DNA from: Grifola frondosa
Taxonomy: Eukaryota; Basidiomycota; Agaricomycetes; Polyporales; Grifolaceae
Length of the DNA stretch: 64,000 bases
Assembly (NCBI GenBank): GCA_001683735.1
Contig: LUGG01000009.1
Location: forward strand, 744,001-808,000
Reading direction: 5' to 3'
The notes beneath the pieces are model-generated. The model searched no databases, was not told the origin of the DNA, and worked only from the letters and a program-made list of their open reading frames with translations. This document shows, one piece after another, positions 1 to 11,262 of this stretch. Position numbers and translations under genes: made by a program. Within the stretch, counting starts at the first letter, position 1; the number at the start of each line of letters is the position of its first letter.

Positions 1-382
1 CTATCTGGGGAGGGGAAGGACGACTCACTCTCATCCAGTCAGGCCGTTTTGCGCCAAAACCAAGGCATTGCAGCCTCAGGCGAACACAGTCTGGCAGGCG
101 CCCTCGTCGTTCGGTTGTTCGTCACATTTCTGGAGGAGAAGGAAGGTGGCGACAGAGGAGGCGCGGGGAGGAAGATCGACGTGAGACAATGGATTGAGGA
201 CGCTGGTATACGCGCCGGGGACGGATATCGCGACGTACCTTCCTGCGAATCCGACAAGTGTAGCAGCCAGACTTAGCACGGACGGCGCCTTTCGGCTTGG
301 GCGCTCCGGGCTTCTTCTGAGATCTGGCGGCTTGGGAGACGGAAGACACGACTTTGCGCGGACTGGTGGGAACGTCGGGCAT
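1..382 (-). CDS. Zn(2)-Cys(6) fungal transcription factor, N-terminal part (cut by window edge)
   Basis: This is the N-terminal part of a nuclear binuclear-zinc-cluster DNA-binding regulator. The ATG at 382 starts a basic Pro/Lys-rich leader of about 39 residues followed by GCYTCRIRRK. A 109-nt intron (donor GTACGT at 238, acceptor AG at 131-130) precedes KCDEQPNDEGACQT. This CxxCRxRRKKCDE arrangement defines the family, so cysteines 1-4 are clear. The last part of the cluster, CVRLRLQC, is present but one base out of frame near position 88, and the literal reading stops at a TGA. A further donor (GTGAGT, from 28) follows the exon, and the remaining gene lies off the left edge. The target genes cannot be inferred. 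The frameshift could be an assembly error or a real lesion. Confidence 0.75.
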
Positions 383-1648
383 GGAGAGCTCTGAGGAAGG
401 ATTGTACACTATAACTACTGGGATATTAGGCGGAGGGGAGGGGGCGGTGGACAGAAGACGGGGAATGGGCAGTGGAGGAAGGGAGGCGACTATATGTACC
501 CCAGGGCGCTGGGCAACCCGTGCGAACGAAGAACGGTCAAGTCCTCCCTCTTCCCTTTTTCGTACCCACAACAAAGACCCCAGAGACTCTGCAAATTTTT
601 ATAGGCGCGCAACCGGGGTCTTGTTATTGGCTCCCACAGCCTCTGCCGAACCGCTTACGCGCCCGTCGTCTCCTTATATTCCCATCATCACCATATCCAC
701 GCAAAAGATAACACTCGCGACCCAACACTAAGCATCTCTGACTATCCGCTCCGCGCCTCCCTGATCCCCTCTCGCTGCGCTGCCCTGCGCTGCCGGGCAC
801 GCGTAGCCGCCCAGAGAAAAACACGCCGCGACACGCCGCAAGACTTGTCAGGGTTCGCGGTCGATGATGGAAAGTTGGACCCCCATCGACGGACTGGTGC
901 ACCCTCGTGTGTCGCCATTCGCTGGGTCAAGGCGGTCACAAGGCGACCCGATAAACCCACAGCCGCTGAGATCGGATCCATGTCATGCGCTTTCTCAGGC
1001 ACCCGACTCATAAGGCCTAGGCTCCGCCCCAGTCCTGCTTCGTCAGCCAGCATCTCCTCTGCCATTTCCGGCCGTCCCAGTCTCCCGCACATCCCCGGCA
1101 TCAACAATAGCACGCCCGCCAAAGGAAAGATTGCAGGCCACAACCGCAACAAGAACCGTCTCGAACTAGCTCTGCAGCCTAGCTCAAGAATGGAATGGCC
1201 CCAATCAGTCTTGACACGAAGCTCGAGAAGCATCTGGCGCTTAGGTAAACCTACGACAACTCGGATCCATCTCACGCACTCGCACGGACACAATCAACCC
1301 ATACAAACTCTGACAGATATCCCCAGCCTTCCGTACCAGCCTTCCGTAGCTGACGTCGCGCAGGCCATCAGTCAGCCAGCACGCAACTCCTTCATTACCA
1401 CCCATAAAGTGAGGACAGAAGGCGCGTCCGGGCTAGCCTTGCATCGGTGTCGGGCGACATATCTGATATCATACTTTGTAATCTGATATTTGAGAGATGG
1501 ATATCACCACACGGATGTATTTTGGGCGCCCCCGATCGAGACTCGTCTGCCAACTTTGTTCAGAACGTTCACACAACGCGAAGACGCAAAAGCTGTGCAT
1601 AATCCAGTAAAAAAAACAGACCTGCACCAAACGCTGGACGCACTAAGA
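383..1648. other. Intergenic stretch, no supported gene
   Basis: This lies upstream of the zinc-cluster gene and downstream of the PH-domain gene. Open frames of 183 and 213 codons overlap on opposite strands (742-1293 and 845-1486). They show no recognisable domain, splice pattern or conserved composition. I treat them as GC-driven chance frames. The part next to 382 presumably holds the regulator's promoter. Confidence 0.5.
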
Positions 1649-3421
1649 TTACCGTTCAGATGCCGCTTCTTGTGGAACGCCTGCCGCTCCTGCGCTGCCC
1701 GCAAACGCCCCTCCCCCACTCAAGCTCACTCTTCTCGCATGCCCGACTAGTGAATCCCTCCGACGTCCTGTCGGCACCCCAGCCCCACTTGGCCCCGGCC
1801 CTGATCCCGCACCTCCACCATGCACAACTATCTCCGATCCCGGTGCGGCGCTAGACCCGCCCGGCTTGGAGGTCAAAGAAGCTGAAGCCATGTCCCCGGG
1901 CACCACACCTGCCCCGATCGGCGAGCGATGAGCGCTCGTACGGCACTCAGCCACTTGATCTCTTCCTCTTCGCTAGGCGCGCACAGCAGCAACGTCCGCT
2001 TCGTCGTCACCACTTTGAATGTGTGCGTGCCTTGAGTGCCATCCCCCTCATCAGCCGCCGAGGAAGACGCCTGCGGAGGTGACACAACGGGGGGTCCAGA
2101 CACGTTGGGGTTGTTCCGGTGAGGGGGCAGGTCGTATTCGAGTGCATCCAGGATCAGCGATAGCGGTATTTGGCGATGCGGCTTCGTGTCCTGTGTGCGA
2201 CCGGTGTACTGTCAAACCCGATATGTTTATTCCACATATGAAGCGCCTAGAACGCACCATGTGACTCCGGCAGTAAATGAGCTTCTCGCCGCTGAGTACA
2301 AACCACCGTTTGTGCCAGTTATGTCTGCGCGATCCACATTTCATCAGATACCCGGATAGTACGGGTTTGGAGGCGTCTTTCACAGCCCCAGTTTGTTTCG
2401 ATGCTGTTGATACTTCGCACCCTGGGCCCGACGGGGACGAGACGGGGTATGAATGCGGGCCGTTGGGAGAAGCATCGTCAGACTCGGAAGAAGTGAATTG
2501 GTGGGCACACGGCGATTGCGAAGGCGATGACGACAGACGCGAAGCCCCGAAGGGTGCTCGTGCAGTCGTTGGGGATCCGGGTATAGGTATAGGTGCAGTT
2601 GCTGGTGCTTGAATAGATGTGGCCAGAAGAGTCGTCCGTGCGTCGTTGATGGCGTGCACCCACTCCTGCACCTCGCCCGGGGCTTCCGCCTGCAGATAGA
2701 ACGTGCGGGTGGGGGACACGAGCCCGAACGTGTCGCTGCTTCTTCAGCGCGACAGGCGTGCATGAGTGGATCTCGTTGAGGTCGAGCAGGCGCAGGAGCT
2801 TGTACTCTGCAGACGTCTTGTAGAACGCGAGGTGCGCGGGGCGGAGGACGAACCACGCTTCTTCCACGTCTGCGCATATATACCCGCATCGAGATGAGCG
2901 CTATCACGCATGATCAGGGACCGAGGCGCTGCACGCACGCACCTTTCGCCGCTCGCCCTTCTTCCACAGGTAGCCGGTCTTGATGACGATCTCGTCGGGC
3001 GCGCCCCGCTCCCTGTCCGGGGCGTCTGCCCTCCAGCCGCCCTCCTCGTCTTCCTCGTCTTCCTCAGACTCTTCACCGCTCGCAGATCGGCGCTCGGCGA
3101 TGGACGAGAGGGGCGGTTGCGCGGATGCGGCCGCGAGGAGTTGCCGCTCACGCTGGCGGTAGACATGGGCGAGGGGATATGACGTCTGGCGAGAACACGG
3201 AGTCCGAGTCTGATTCCGTGCCCGACGCCACCGCTGAGGGCGTCGGCTTCTGCGCATCGTGGGGTGAGTGCGGGGTCAGCGCTTCGGGTTACGAGATCTG
3301 GAGGGCGTGGGGGAGCGCGGGACATACACACACATACCTTGGCGGGCGGCCTGACGGAGTGCACTGAGAGCTTGCGCGTCACTTCTTGGAGCGATGGTGG
3401 CGGTACGGAGCGGGTCGACAT
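1649..3421 (-). CDS. Double pleckstrin-homology (PH) domain protein
   Basis: Probable phosphoinositide- or membrane-binding adaptor. The ATG at 3421 opens MSTRSVPPPSLQEVTRKLSV, then an acidic Ser-rich region (SGEESEEDEEDEEGGW). The first PH domain runs from KTGYLWKKGERRK through AWFVLRPAHLAFYKTS to the C-terminal helix EVQEWVHAINDART. After a Ser/Pro linker a second PH domain starts at LSGYLMKCGSRRHNWHKRWF and ends at EEEEIKWLSAVRALIARR, with the invariant Trp in both helices. Introns can be placed after GERRK and after YCRSHM (donor GTGCGT). The tail is Gly/Ser-rich and ends at 1649. Reading it through needs frame jumps near 3173-3176, 3110-3113, 2735-2739 and 1912-1915; three of these are C/G runs of four. 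Function beyond membrane recruitment is unknown. Confidence 0.8.
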
Positions 3422-3954
3422 GGGAATGGTCTCGCGCTGTTGCGGGAGGGCTGTACGATGCGCGGGTTAAGAATGTGTGTATGAAGAGTGCCCTAGTACC
3501 AAGCTGGTCGTTGGGCCGCGGATCTTTGCGCCACCGTCTGTAGGCGGAGTTTGCTGAGTTCGATTGAGTTGTGGCGATCGAACCGGTTAGACTGTGTGAC
3601 TTCGCGGTTGGCGGCGAGACGGATGGTGAGTAAGTATCTCTGCTTTTTAGGAAATTCTCGCAGATCCCATATGATTTTCGCGCGATTATCTCTCTTATAA
3701 CCAAGTCGTATTGAGATTGAAGCAGGTTCTGCCATGTTACGAGAATGCACGTGATGCATGTTGCAAACTGCGCAGAACCAAACCGAACCAGGTCTATGGG
3801 GCTCTGCGTCGCGTCTCTACAGGCTGAGACCTGCTCCATAAACATTCCACGAAATTACTGCTTCACGAAACTCACGACTGTACTAACTACGGGCTTTTTA
3901 TGTATTCTTTCTGACCATACACTGTATACACACACCCTGCTATCTATTTCAGCC
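3422..3954. promoter_or_regulatory. Divergent intergenic region between PH and Kelch genes
   Basis: The two flanking genes point away from each other, so their promoters must both lie in these 533 bases. The sequence is more AT-rich than its flanks, and I see no gene. No specific operator could be identified. Confidence 0.4.
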
Positions 3955-6900
3955 ATGTCTCACTCTATAGTGAGCGTCCTGACAGTCCTGTCTCTTGTCG
4001 GCGAATTTATATCGGCGCAATATACGGCGGTCCCCAGGCGAGTACCACAAGTTAAATAGCGAGCGAGAGCGACTGACAGGGCATGATTCATTAGGTGGGG
4101 ACAAGCTACGGCTCTCCTCGAAGACGTACTCTTCATTCACGGTGGCATGACGGACGAGTTCAATTCGTACTACTACACCTCTGCTCCAGTGAACAACGAC
4201 CTCCTGTCGCTTTCCCTGGCATCACCGTTCAACATCTCAGCGCCGCCATGGCAGTATATCGCGGGTTGCTCGAATTGCTCCTCTTCGCACGGCCCCGCCG
4301 TAGCGTGGCACACATTATCCGCGTTCACCACCTCCGAGATGTTGCTTTTCGGCGGAGACGCCGGTCCAAATGGGCCGATCGCCGACCCAGAGGAAGCAGA
4401 CTCTGCAGCGCTGCTGGACGTGTCGAACCGCACGGACCCTGCGTGGACGCTCGAGTCGCAGTCGTGGGCTGGCGAACCGCTCCGCCGCATTTATCATTCG
4501 GCCTCCTCCACCGGCGGAAAGATCTGGCTGGTCGGCGGAGAGAAGACGGACGGGTCACAGACCGGTTTTTCTGACCATTATGTGTACGACCCAGCGGACC
4601 CTCGTTCGCCCAGCTGCCTCTGCCAACGGTCCCCCCGACTTGTACGGACACGCATCTGCCGTGCTGCCAAACGGAACCTTGATTGTATTCGGTGGCTATT
4701 CCCCCTCTCAGAGCGCCCTCCTGCCACTCTCCACTATATGGTCTCTGGACACTACGCAATCTACGCTTACTTGGGCCACGCTGTCCGTCTCGAGCTCTAT
4801 TCTGCGCCCCTCGACGAGGCTTCGCAGCGACAGTTTCCGACGGCGGAAAAGTTCTGATACACGGCGGTGCCAGCGCAGATCTGCAGACCTCATACAGTGA
4901 CGGCTGGCTGCTCGACACAACTCAAACCCCGTGGCGTGGACGTCCATCGAAGCCTTATCTCAACTGGGTCCGCGGCGGGACCATTCTGCCGTGTCCCTAG
5001 GGTCCCAAGTCCTATTCGGATTCGGTGCGTGTAGGGTCTAGACCCAGCTTCTTTCATTCCATTCCATTCCTTCTGCTGCACCAGCAGCGGCACTTACGAC
5101 AGATTGCTCTGCCCAGGATAGCAATCAAGCCCGGCCTCTGCGAGCCTGCAGGTCTTCGACGTCTCGACCGGGTCCTTCTTGTCGACGTACACGCCCACCC
5201 CCGTCCGTCACCGCCCCCACCAGCAACACGTTGCCCGGCCCAACCGCAACGCGCACGAACCAGCCGTCAGGGACCGGCGGTTCGCAATCGGGCTCCGGAC
5301 AGGACCCCACGGGAAGCAACGGCGCTTCGTCTCCCTCTTCCTCAGGCCAAGGCCACGGCAATGGGGGCTCCAGCGGAAGCGGGGGCAACGACGGCAGCGG
5401 TAATGGCGGCGGCGACGGAGGCAGCGACCCTGCGGGCGACTCGAGCAGGCACCATGCCACGGCGATCGCGTTGGGCACCGTGTTCGGCCTGTTAGGGCTT
5501 GTTGCGGGCGCTTCGGTGGTATGGTACCTCAACAAGCGGCGGCGCGACTCCCGGGAGAGCTTCCACCTCTTGGACACGTCGAGCGACGACGGCAGCCCCC
5601 ATGTCACCCGCGTCATTCCCGTTGCGGGCGTGCGCGAGAAGGCGTTGCCGGCTGCGGTGCAGAATATCAGGGAGAAGCTCGGGGGGTTCGTGCCTGGGGG
5701 CGGGGCGGGGCATCAGGCGCGGCGCGACATGCTCGCGGACGAGGATACGCGTGAGTTCGGCTCGACGTCGTGGTACCATGTGCGTCGCGACGGTAGCATC
5801 GGGCAGTCGTCGTGGAGCTCGGGGCGGAGCAGGGCTGCGCGCCCGACGCTGGGCGACGTGATGCAGGACTCGCTAGCGTCGCTGAAGAACGTGGGCGGCG
5901 CGGTGCTCGCGTATGCGTCTGGTGCGCGCAGCTTGAAGTCGCGGGAGGCGAGCACGGGCTCGCGGTCTACGGGCTGGTGGGAGAAGGAGGCTGCGTACGA
6001 GCCGTACTCGGACAGTGCGGCGTTGATGCCGGATGCTGCGGTGTCGCGGACAGCGTCGAGGCCGAGGGGCGGCCGACAGGCGTCTTATGTCACGATGGCT
6101 TCTTCGAACTACGCCGATCCGTTTGCCGATTATGAAGTCGAAGAGCTCGGGTTCTCAGGGGAGGATTATGACGCCGACGCCGACGCCGTGGAGGTGGGGT
6201 ATCTTTCGCTCAATGATCCCCCGCCGCGGCCCCACTTGTACACTCAAGCTGCTGTAGACCTGACGCGGCTGTCGCCTCTCTCGGAAAAACCGTCTATTAC
6301 TACGATGTCCGATCCGACACCCACGAGCTCGGACGCTTCCCATATTTCCCCTCTCAACGCCATCGCGTCCTCCACGGAGAACTCACGCAGTTCGCACGAG
6401 CAACCTCGTTCACCACCTTTTAGACCGTCATCCATTATCGACGCGAACCTTCCACCGAGCAAATCCATGCGCCGCTCAGACAGCTGGTGGTCTCGATTCA
6501 CTAAAACACCATTGCTAGACCGTCGGTCAAGCGACAGCGCGCGCATGCAGCGCCCGCTCGACTTCCGGGACCCGAACCCACCCCCTCGCCTCCTCGCGAT
6601 CGACGAGACCGCACACCCAAACTCGCCTCATTCACCACCTGCACAGTCCAAGCGGACCAGCACGCACACGCAGATGTACTCGAGCTCGCAGCACGGCCGG
6701 TCGGCATCGTCGCTGCAAACTTCAAAGACCGCGAACTCGGCAATGATCGAGGACATGGGGCGCACGATGGACATCGTGCAGCAGGGCACGATGAGCTCGC
6801 GCGCGAGCGACGCGAGCACTGACAGCGCGTACGCGTACGCGCGCGGGAGCATCGCGCTGGAGCGCCCGCCCGCGGTGATCGCGTCGTCGATCGCCGGTGA

Positions 6901-7189
6901 TCTGCCGCGCGTGCACGATTTGGTGTTATCGCCCGTCCAGATGGGTGCTGCAGATTCGGACGGGCCGTCCCTGGCGCCATCTCCGCGGCGGCCGAGCGCA
7001 CCGAGGCGGGCTGCGACTGGCGGCACCGTGGCTGCTCGCGTGCTGGCGTTCGAGCAGTTGCAGGATGAGCCTGCGCGGCCGGCGCCGTCGAAGACGAAAC
7101 AGGCGGGGGGCAGTGTGTATGGCCTCGCGCCGAAACCTTCGCTGTTCGTGGCGAATCCAGACCATAGAAGCTCGTCCTCGGGCACATAA
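3955..7189 (+). CDS. Kelch-repeat single-pass membrane protein with long disordered tail
   Basis: Receptor-like surface protein of the fungal Kelch/galactose-oxidase-propeller class. The ATG at 3955 starts a signal peptide (VLTVLSLVGEFISAQ). After a GC-AG intron (4038-4094) come Kelch blades with diglycines: LFIHGGMTD, EMLLFGGDA, IWLVGGEKT, LIVFGGYSP, VLIHGGASA, VLFGFG. A Thr/Ser/Gly-rich stalk (from about 5205) leads to one transmembrane helix, AIALGTVFGLLGLVAGASVV, then NKRRRDS as a stop-transfer sequence. The remaining cytosolic part of about 540 residues is Ser/Pro-rich and low in order, ending at 7189. An intron starts at the GTGCGT near 5024. The propeller part needs single-base jumps near 4599-4601, 4617-4618, 4807-4810, 4924-4926, 5135-5136 and 5198-5202; the stalk and tail are uninterrupted. 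It could alternatively be a decaying gene, but the intact tail argues for sequence errors. No ligand can be inferred. Confidence 0.75.
4038..4094 (+). other. GC-AG intron in the Kelch gene
   Basis: The 57-nt intron reads AG|GCGAGT at its 5' end and ends TTAG, with a CTGAC branch-like site about 20 bases before the acceptor. Only this phase joins AVPR to WGQATALLEDVLFIHGG. The nearest GT donor would put the downstream Kelch exon out of frame. Confidence 0.7.
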
Positions 7190-8394
7190 CATTGAATCGT
7201 CCCCGCAGGCCGAATGAATTGGTATCGCTGATTACTCACAGACTGACGTGCGCTGACTATGCTACGGACGATACCGTCGAAGGCACATGTTTATTACTTT
7301 CTTTTATTTTTCAGCGTTCACGACTCTGACGATGTTGCTTCGCCCCATACCCTGTTTGTCCTTACGATTATTCACGAAGCTGATACGACCTTGTACAATT
7401 CTCGTGTATTGCTTTCCGTACCGTTGTCTCCATAAAGCACGTTAGCATGTTTCAAGGGTTGGGAGTCTTAGACCAGAAGTTGATACAATGCACGTTTAGT
7501 TGGTACTTACTCATGGAATGTGGCTGTGGACGGCTTCGGTGGACGAGTTCGGAGTTCTAGTGAAGTACACAGACGCCGTTGGAGACCGATGAATCGTCAG
7601 ATGGACGCTTGTGTCTCCGCAGATTGGCTACGAATAAAAAACCAGCGCCCTTGTAAATCCCGAAGGACGAGGGCGCCTCAAGCGAGTGTGGAGGGTGTCA
7701 AGGGGGCGAGCAGAAAATGAAATCTACTAGTGCATCTAATATTATCTGTGGTCATTTGTCATGCAAGCGCGTGTAGTTTCGGACAGAAAATGGGCCGAAC
7801 GCATGTGCAGATGTTCTCTCCGTTCGTTCGAGTTCCAATCGGATCCAAAGCTATACAAAGCCGTAACTATAGTAATGGCGAAATAAAGGCAGTATTCGAT
7901 GAACATATGGGTCAGTAATCTCCGGAAGGACAAGATCAAAGACCAGACGGGATTTGTTGCGACTTCACGACGATGACATATTCGTCCGACTGCATCCGCC
8001 ATCGGAGCGCTTAAGAAGCAGAACGATTCAATTGTTTCAGACGCTGTAGCATCAGCCGCCCGTGTTGATGCTGACCGACTAGCACATACTTATCCTCCAG
8101 AACGCAAGATCAGCAGGCTAATACCGGCATTCGTTCCTGTTCTGAAACGCATAAGCTCCGAATCGGCATCATGAGATAGGCCTCATTGCAAACGCGCTAT
8201 CGTGGAGAAGGTCTTCAAAGAGGGTGCCTAACTGTGCCAAGTAGCACGCAAAAGCTCCCTGAGGTATTCGCTCGAACACACGGATACACGTACACACATG
8301 GTATCATCGGATACAGCTTCACAGCATACAGCATCCCAACGTATCTGATTACGCAGCCTCGATTTCTGCAATTTGTTTCCTGGACTCCTCTGTA
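7190..8394. other. Intergenic, no supported gene
   Basis: This 1.2-kb stretch lies between the ends of two convergent genes. It contains only short open frames without domains. Its left part should hold the 3' UTR of the Kelch gene. I see no repeat or RNA gene. Confidence 0.5.
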
Positions 8395-8892
8395 TCAGCT
8401 CTCTTCAAGATCTATGATGGAGAACGCCTCGATCAGCGAAGTTATACGTTGATCAACCATCGGGCGCACCTCCAGCAACTTCTCGACATATTTCGCATAG
8501 GCCTCCTCCTTCGGGGTGCCCTCCACGCTCTTCCATGCGTCCCTGGAGACGCATCTGTCAGCCTCGGGTTCGCAACGTTCGCAACGTAACGTGCTTACCA
8601 TTTCGCCTTCCCTACAAAGTCGAGCAATCCAGGTCTGGCGACGTTGACATCTCCCACAGTACCTGCGCAATCACGTCACGATCAAGGTTGCCAACAGCTG
8701 GATCAAACGACCCACCTTGCTTGAAATACTTGTAGAACTGCGGCGGTGGTAGGGCGTCACAGATGTCCCCCACCTAATCTAACCAAACAGGGCACTCACA
8801 AACAACTGCTCGTCCTGGGTCGGCTGGATGGGCCCATCCTTCGGAAGGCCCTGGACGATGGCGACGGCTTTGTTGAACTTGGATTCAGACAT
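8395..8892 (-). CDS. Acyl-CoA-binding protein
   Basis: Cytosolic carrier that binds long-chain acyl-CoA esters. There are four exons: 8892-8800, 8737-8716, 8662-8599 and 8542-8395, all with GT-AG junctions (GTGAGT, GTGGGT, GTAAGC donors) that preserve phase. The spliced protein has about 105 residues. It carries MSESKFNKAVAIVQGLPKDG, the ligand-binding helix QLFFYKYFKQGTVGDV, ARPGLLDFVGKAKWDAWKSV and EEAYAKYVEKLLEV. These cover the four-helix ACBP fold, including the conserved Tyr/Lys pair and KWDAW. The C-terminal extension after helix 4 is longer than in the minimal ~86-residue family. No frameshift is needed. Confidence 0.9.
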
Positions 8893-9931
8893 TGTGGATG
8901 GTTGCGAGCAGAGAGCGGCCTGGATACTTTTGGGGGACTGGGGAGTCTCGCAATCACAACGATTGATCGAGTGATCACCGTGTCATGTGATATAGTAAGT
9001 TCAGTCTTCCTCGCGTCCGAGACTTTGCTAATTACAAGATCCAGCTTGTTTACGACACCGTTTTCCGACTCACATCTAGTGCAACCTGGTGTTTCTCCTT
9101 TTTGTGTCCAATTTCCACCGTTTGTTTTGTCTCGCCAGTGCAGCAACACAATTGTACGCTAATCTAGGCTCAACTGCACCGGTCCGGGCCATCTCCTCGC
9201 CGCCCCACTTTGGGATATTGACCATACTTTATCGCGTATAGAAATATACTTTCGAGACCCTCACATGATGCACTCGCAGCATCGACACCGCCTGTCAGGA
9301 ACCCAACCAGCGAAACCCCAAATCCACCTGAATATATAAATAAGTATCCCCTCCGAGCACGGTCAGAACTGAAATAGAAACAGCGCATGTGGTGTCTCTA
9401 TTACAGTCGTCGACGAGGGGTTCGGAAGAGCTCGGTATGGACTTCCCTTCGACTTTGAGCGGTTGTTTTGATTATGAGCTTTTTTTACGTGCCAGTCGCG
9501 TTTGAAGTTTGCGATTGATTTTTAAATTTCTGGTATCAGGACAGAAATACGCATCAGAAGGCTCCAGCAGGAGTTCTGTTACGCACGAATCTTCTCGCAC
9601 CACCGGCGCCGTACAACTGTATTACGACGCATCCATGCGTAATATACCCCGCCATTATCAGCGGATTGACCATAAATGTGACGCCGCGAAGAGACTAATA
9701 TACACAGGTACGTATGTTACAGGATCCTCCGTAAAAAGTCATAAGTCCTCGTTCTGATACAGCAACTAAACGGGAAACGCACTAACTACTACGCACGGCG
9801 AGCGAATCTCCTAAGATGACAATTTCAAACGCATTGCTGCCTTCAGGCTCTGCCATCGTGACCGCTGACCACCATCCGACCCAGGGAACACAAAATCCCA
9901 CCTATCACCGCTCGATCAGAACAACACCCCA
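8893..9931. other. Intergenic, no supported gene
   Basis: This 1.0-kb region upstream of the acyl-CoA-binding gene should contain its promoter. Short frames on both strands show no domain. The stretch around 9480-9530 is locally T-rich. Nothing else is recognisable. Confidence 0.5.
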
Positions 9932-11262
9932 TTAGATCATCCAAACACACCTGATCACAAGGTCCCCCTTTCCAACCACCTTTCCGCCCCTCCGCACCGG
10001 CATGCCAGCGCCGTATATACGGGTGCCGTCCGCAGCCTCGACAAGAGAGCGAGGTATCGACACCGCAAACTCTTCCCCATCCAGGCCCTGTACATACAGC
10101 TCCTCCTCGCACTTCGCGCCACCGCACGCGCCGGAGGGGTACGGCCTTCGCGGGCACGCCTCTGCCCACGGCACCTGCACCGCGACGATCAGATCGTCCC
10201 CGCTTCTAGTAAAGCGCGGATGTGGCGCCTCCTCTACAACGAACACCAAGTCCTGGAAGGACCCATCCTTGCGCTCGTTCCCGACACCGGGAACACGTAT
10301 TCGCGTGCCCCTACGCCACCCAGGGCATATCTCGACGTCTATCTGTATGCGCTGCGTCTTCTCTGACCACAGCCTCCGCGTGATGCGGTAGCGGTGCGCT
10401 GCGCCGTAGTAGAGATCCGCCAGCGTCAGCCGGAGCGGGAAGATCCAGTCCTTCGCGAGGTTGGGCTTCGACTCGGGCGCGCGCAGGGGATGGATGGGGG
10501 TCCCGAGGTCGACGAACTCGTAGTCGTCATCGCCAAGCCGCGACTTCTTGAGGAACGGCCTGGATATCCTGGGGGCGGAACTGCATGACATCATGGGCAA
10601 CGCGCATATACGCCAACTGACCGCAGCGCACTCACTCGGTATCGCTATCTCCAGAATCATCTGTTTCATGTGCGCGGTGGGGAGCCTTCGAAAACGCGAA
10701 ACGGGCGGGCTGTGGATGCGGAGGCCGGGCGTGCCTTTGGCCCGCGTGAGTAACTCGGAATCGTGTCAGCTGAGCGAATCGGGCATACTCGTGCGTCCTG
10801 CGAGATGTGGCGTTTGGGGATGGCCAAGGCTTCTCAGTGCTGCGGGATAGCCGAGACGATGAGGCACTGGATGCAGGTGTCGAAGGCGGTGGGGCATGAT
10901 GACGAGATGTCTTCGAGCCATCACGGCGGTCCTTTCGCTGCTGCCGCTGGTATTGCTCGATCAGGGCTGTGTAAGCTTCGTTAATCTGAAGTAGACGGGC
11001 TGGAACGTCAGGGATGTGAAGAAGGCGAGTATGAAATGAACCTGCCTCTATGAACTTCTGCTTGGCCTCTTCTGGATCGGCGTTATGACGGTCGGGATGC
11101 CATCTCAGAGCCTGCGGCATCGTAGGTACAAGACTGCGCCATGACGAATGTGAGAGACTTTACCAGTTTCTTGTACGCCAATTTGATTTTGGCTTCCGTA
11201 ACGTTATCAGGTGCGAGATCGAGTGTTCTGAGATATCTTTTGGTGGGGACAGCTACATCCAT
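9932..11262 (-). CDS. Class-B DnaJ (Hsp40) co-chaperone, divergent copy
   Basis: Stimulates Hsp70 ATPase and delivers unfolded clients. The ATG at 11262 opens a J domain: YLRTLDLAPDNVTEAKIKLAYKKL, intron (donor GTAAAG), then ALRWHPDRHNADPEEAKQKF with the invariant HPD, and INEAYTALIEQYQRQQR. The J domain is followed by a basic Ser/Pro linker rather than a clear Gly/Phe region. After another intron (GTGAGT donor; acceptor CAG before ATATCC) come the two beta-sandwich client domains: [51 protein letters not shown] and a second sandwich ending GKGDLVIRCVWMI. No zinc finger is present, so it is Sis1/DnaJB-like. A 57-base segment before INEAY (GGTTCATT to TTCAG) looks like an intron but stays in frame. 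The true SIS1 orthologue is more likely the gene at 14423-15733. Confidence 0.8.

Noticed and set aside
742..1486. Overlapping open frames of 183 and 213 codons on opposite strands
   Set aside because: There are no motifs, no splice context and mirror-image composition. Long frames are expected by chance in GC-rich DNA.
5231..7189. Treating the 652-codon frame as a stand-alone gene starting at 5231
   Set aside because: The apparent start is not a convincing initiator (no signal peptide before a single TM helix). The Kelch ectodomain and stalk lie directly upstream in frames that connect after small corrections.
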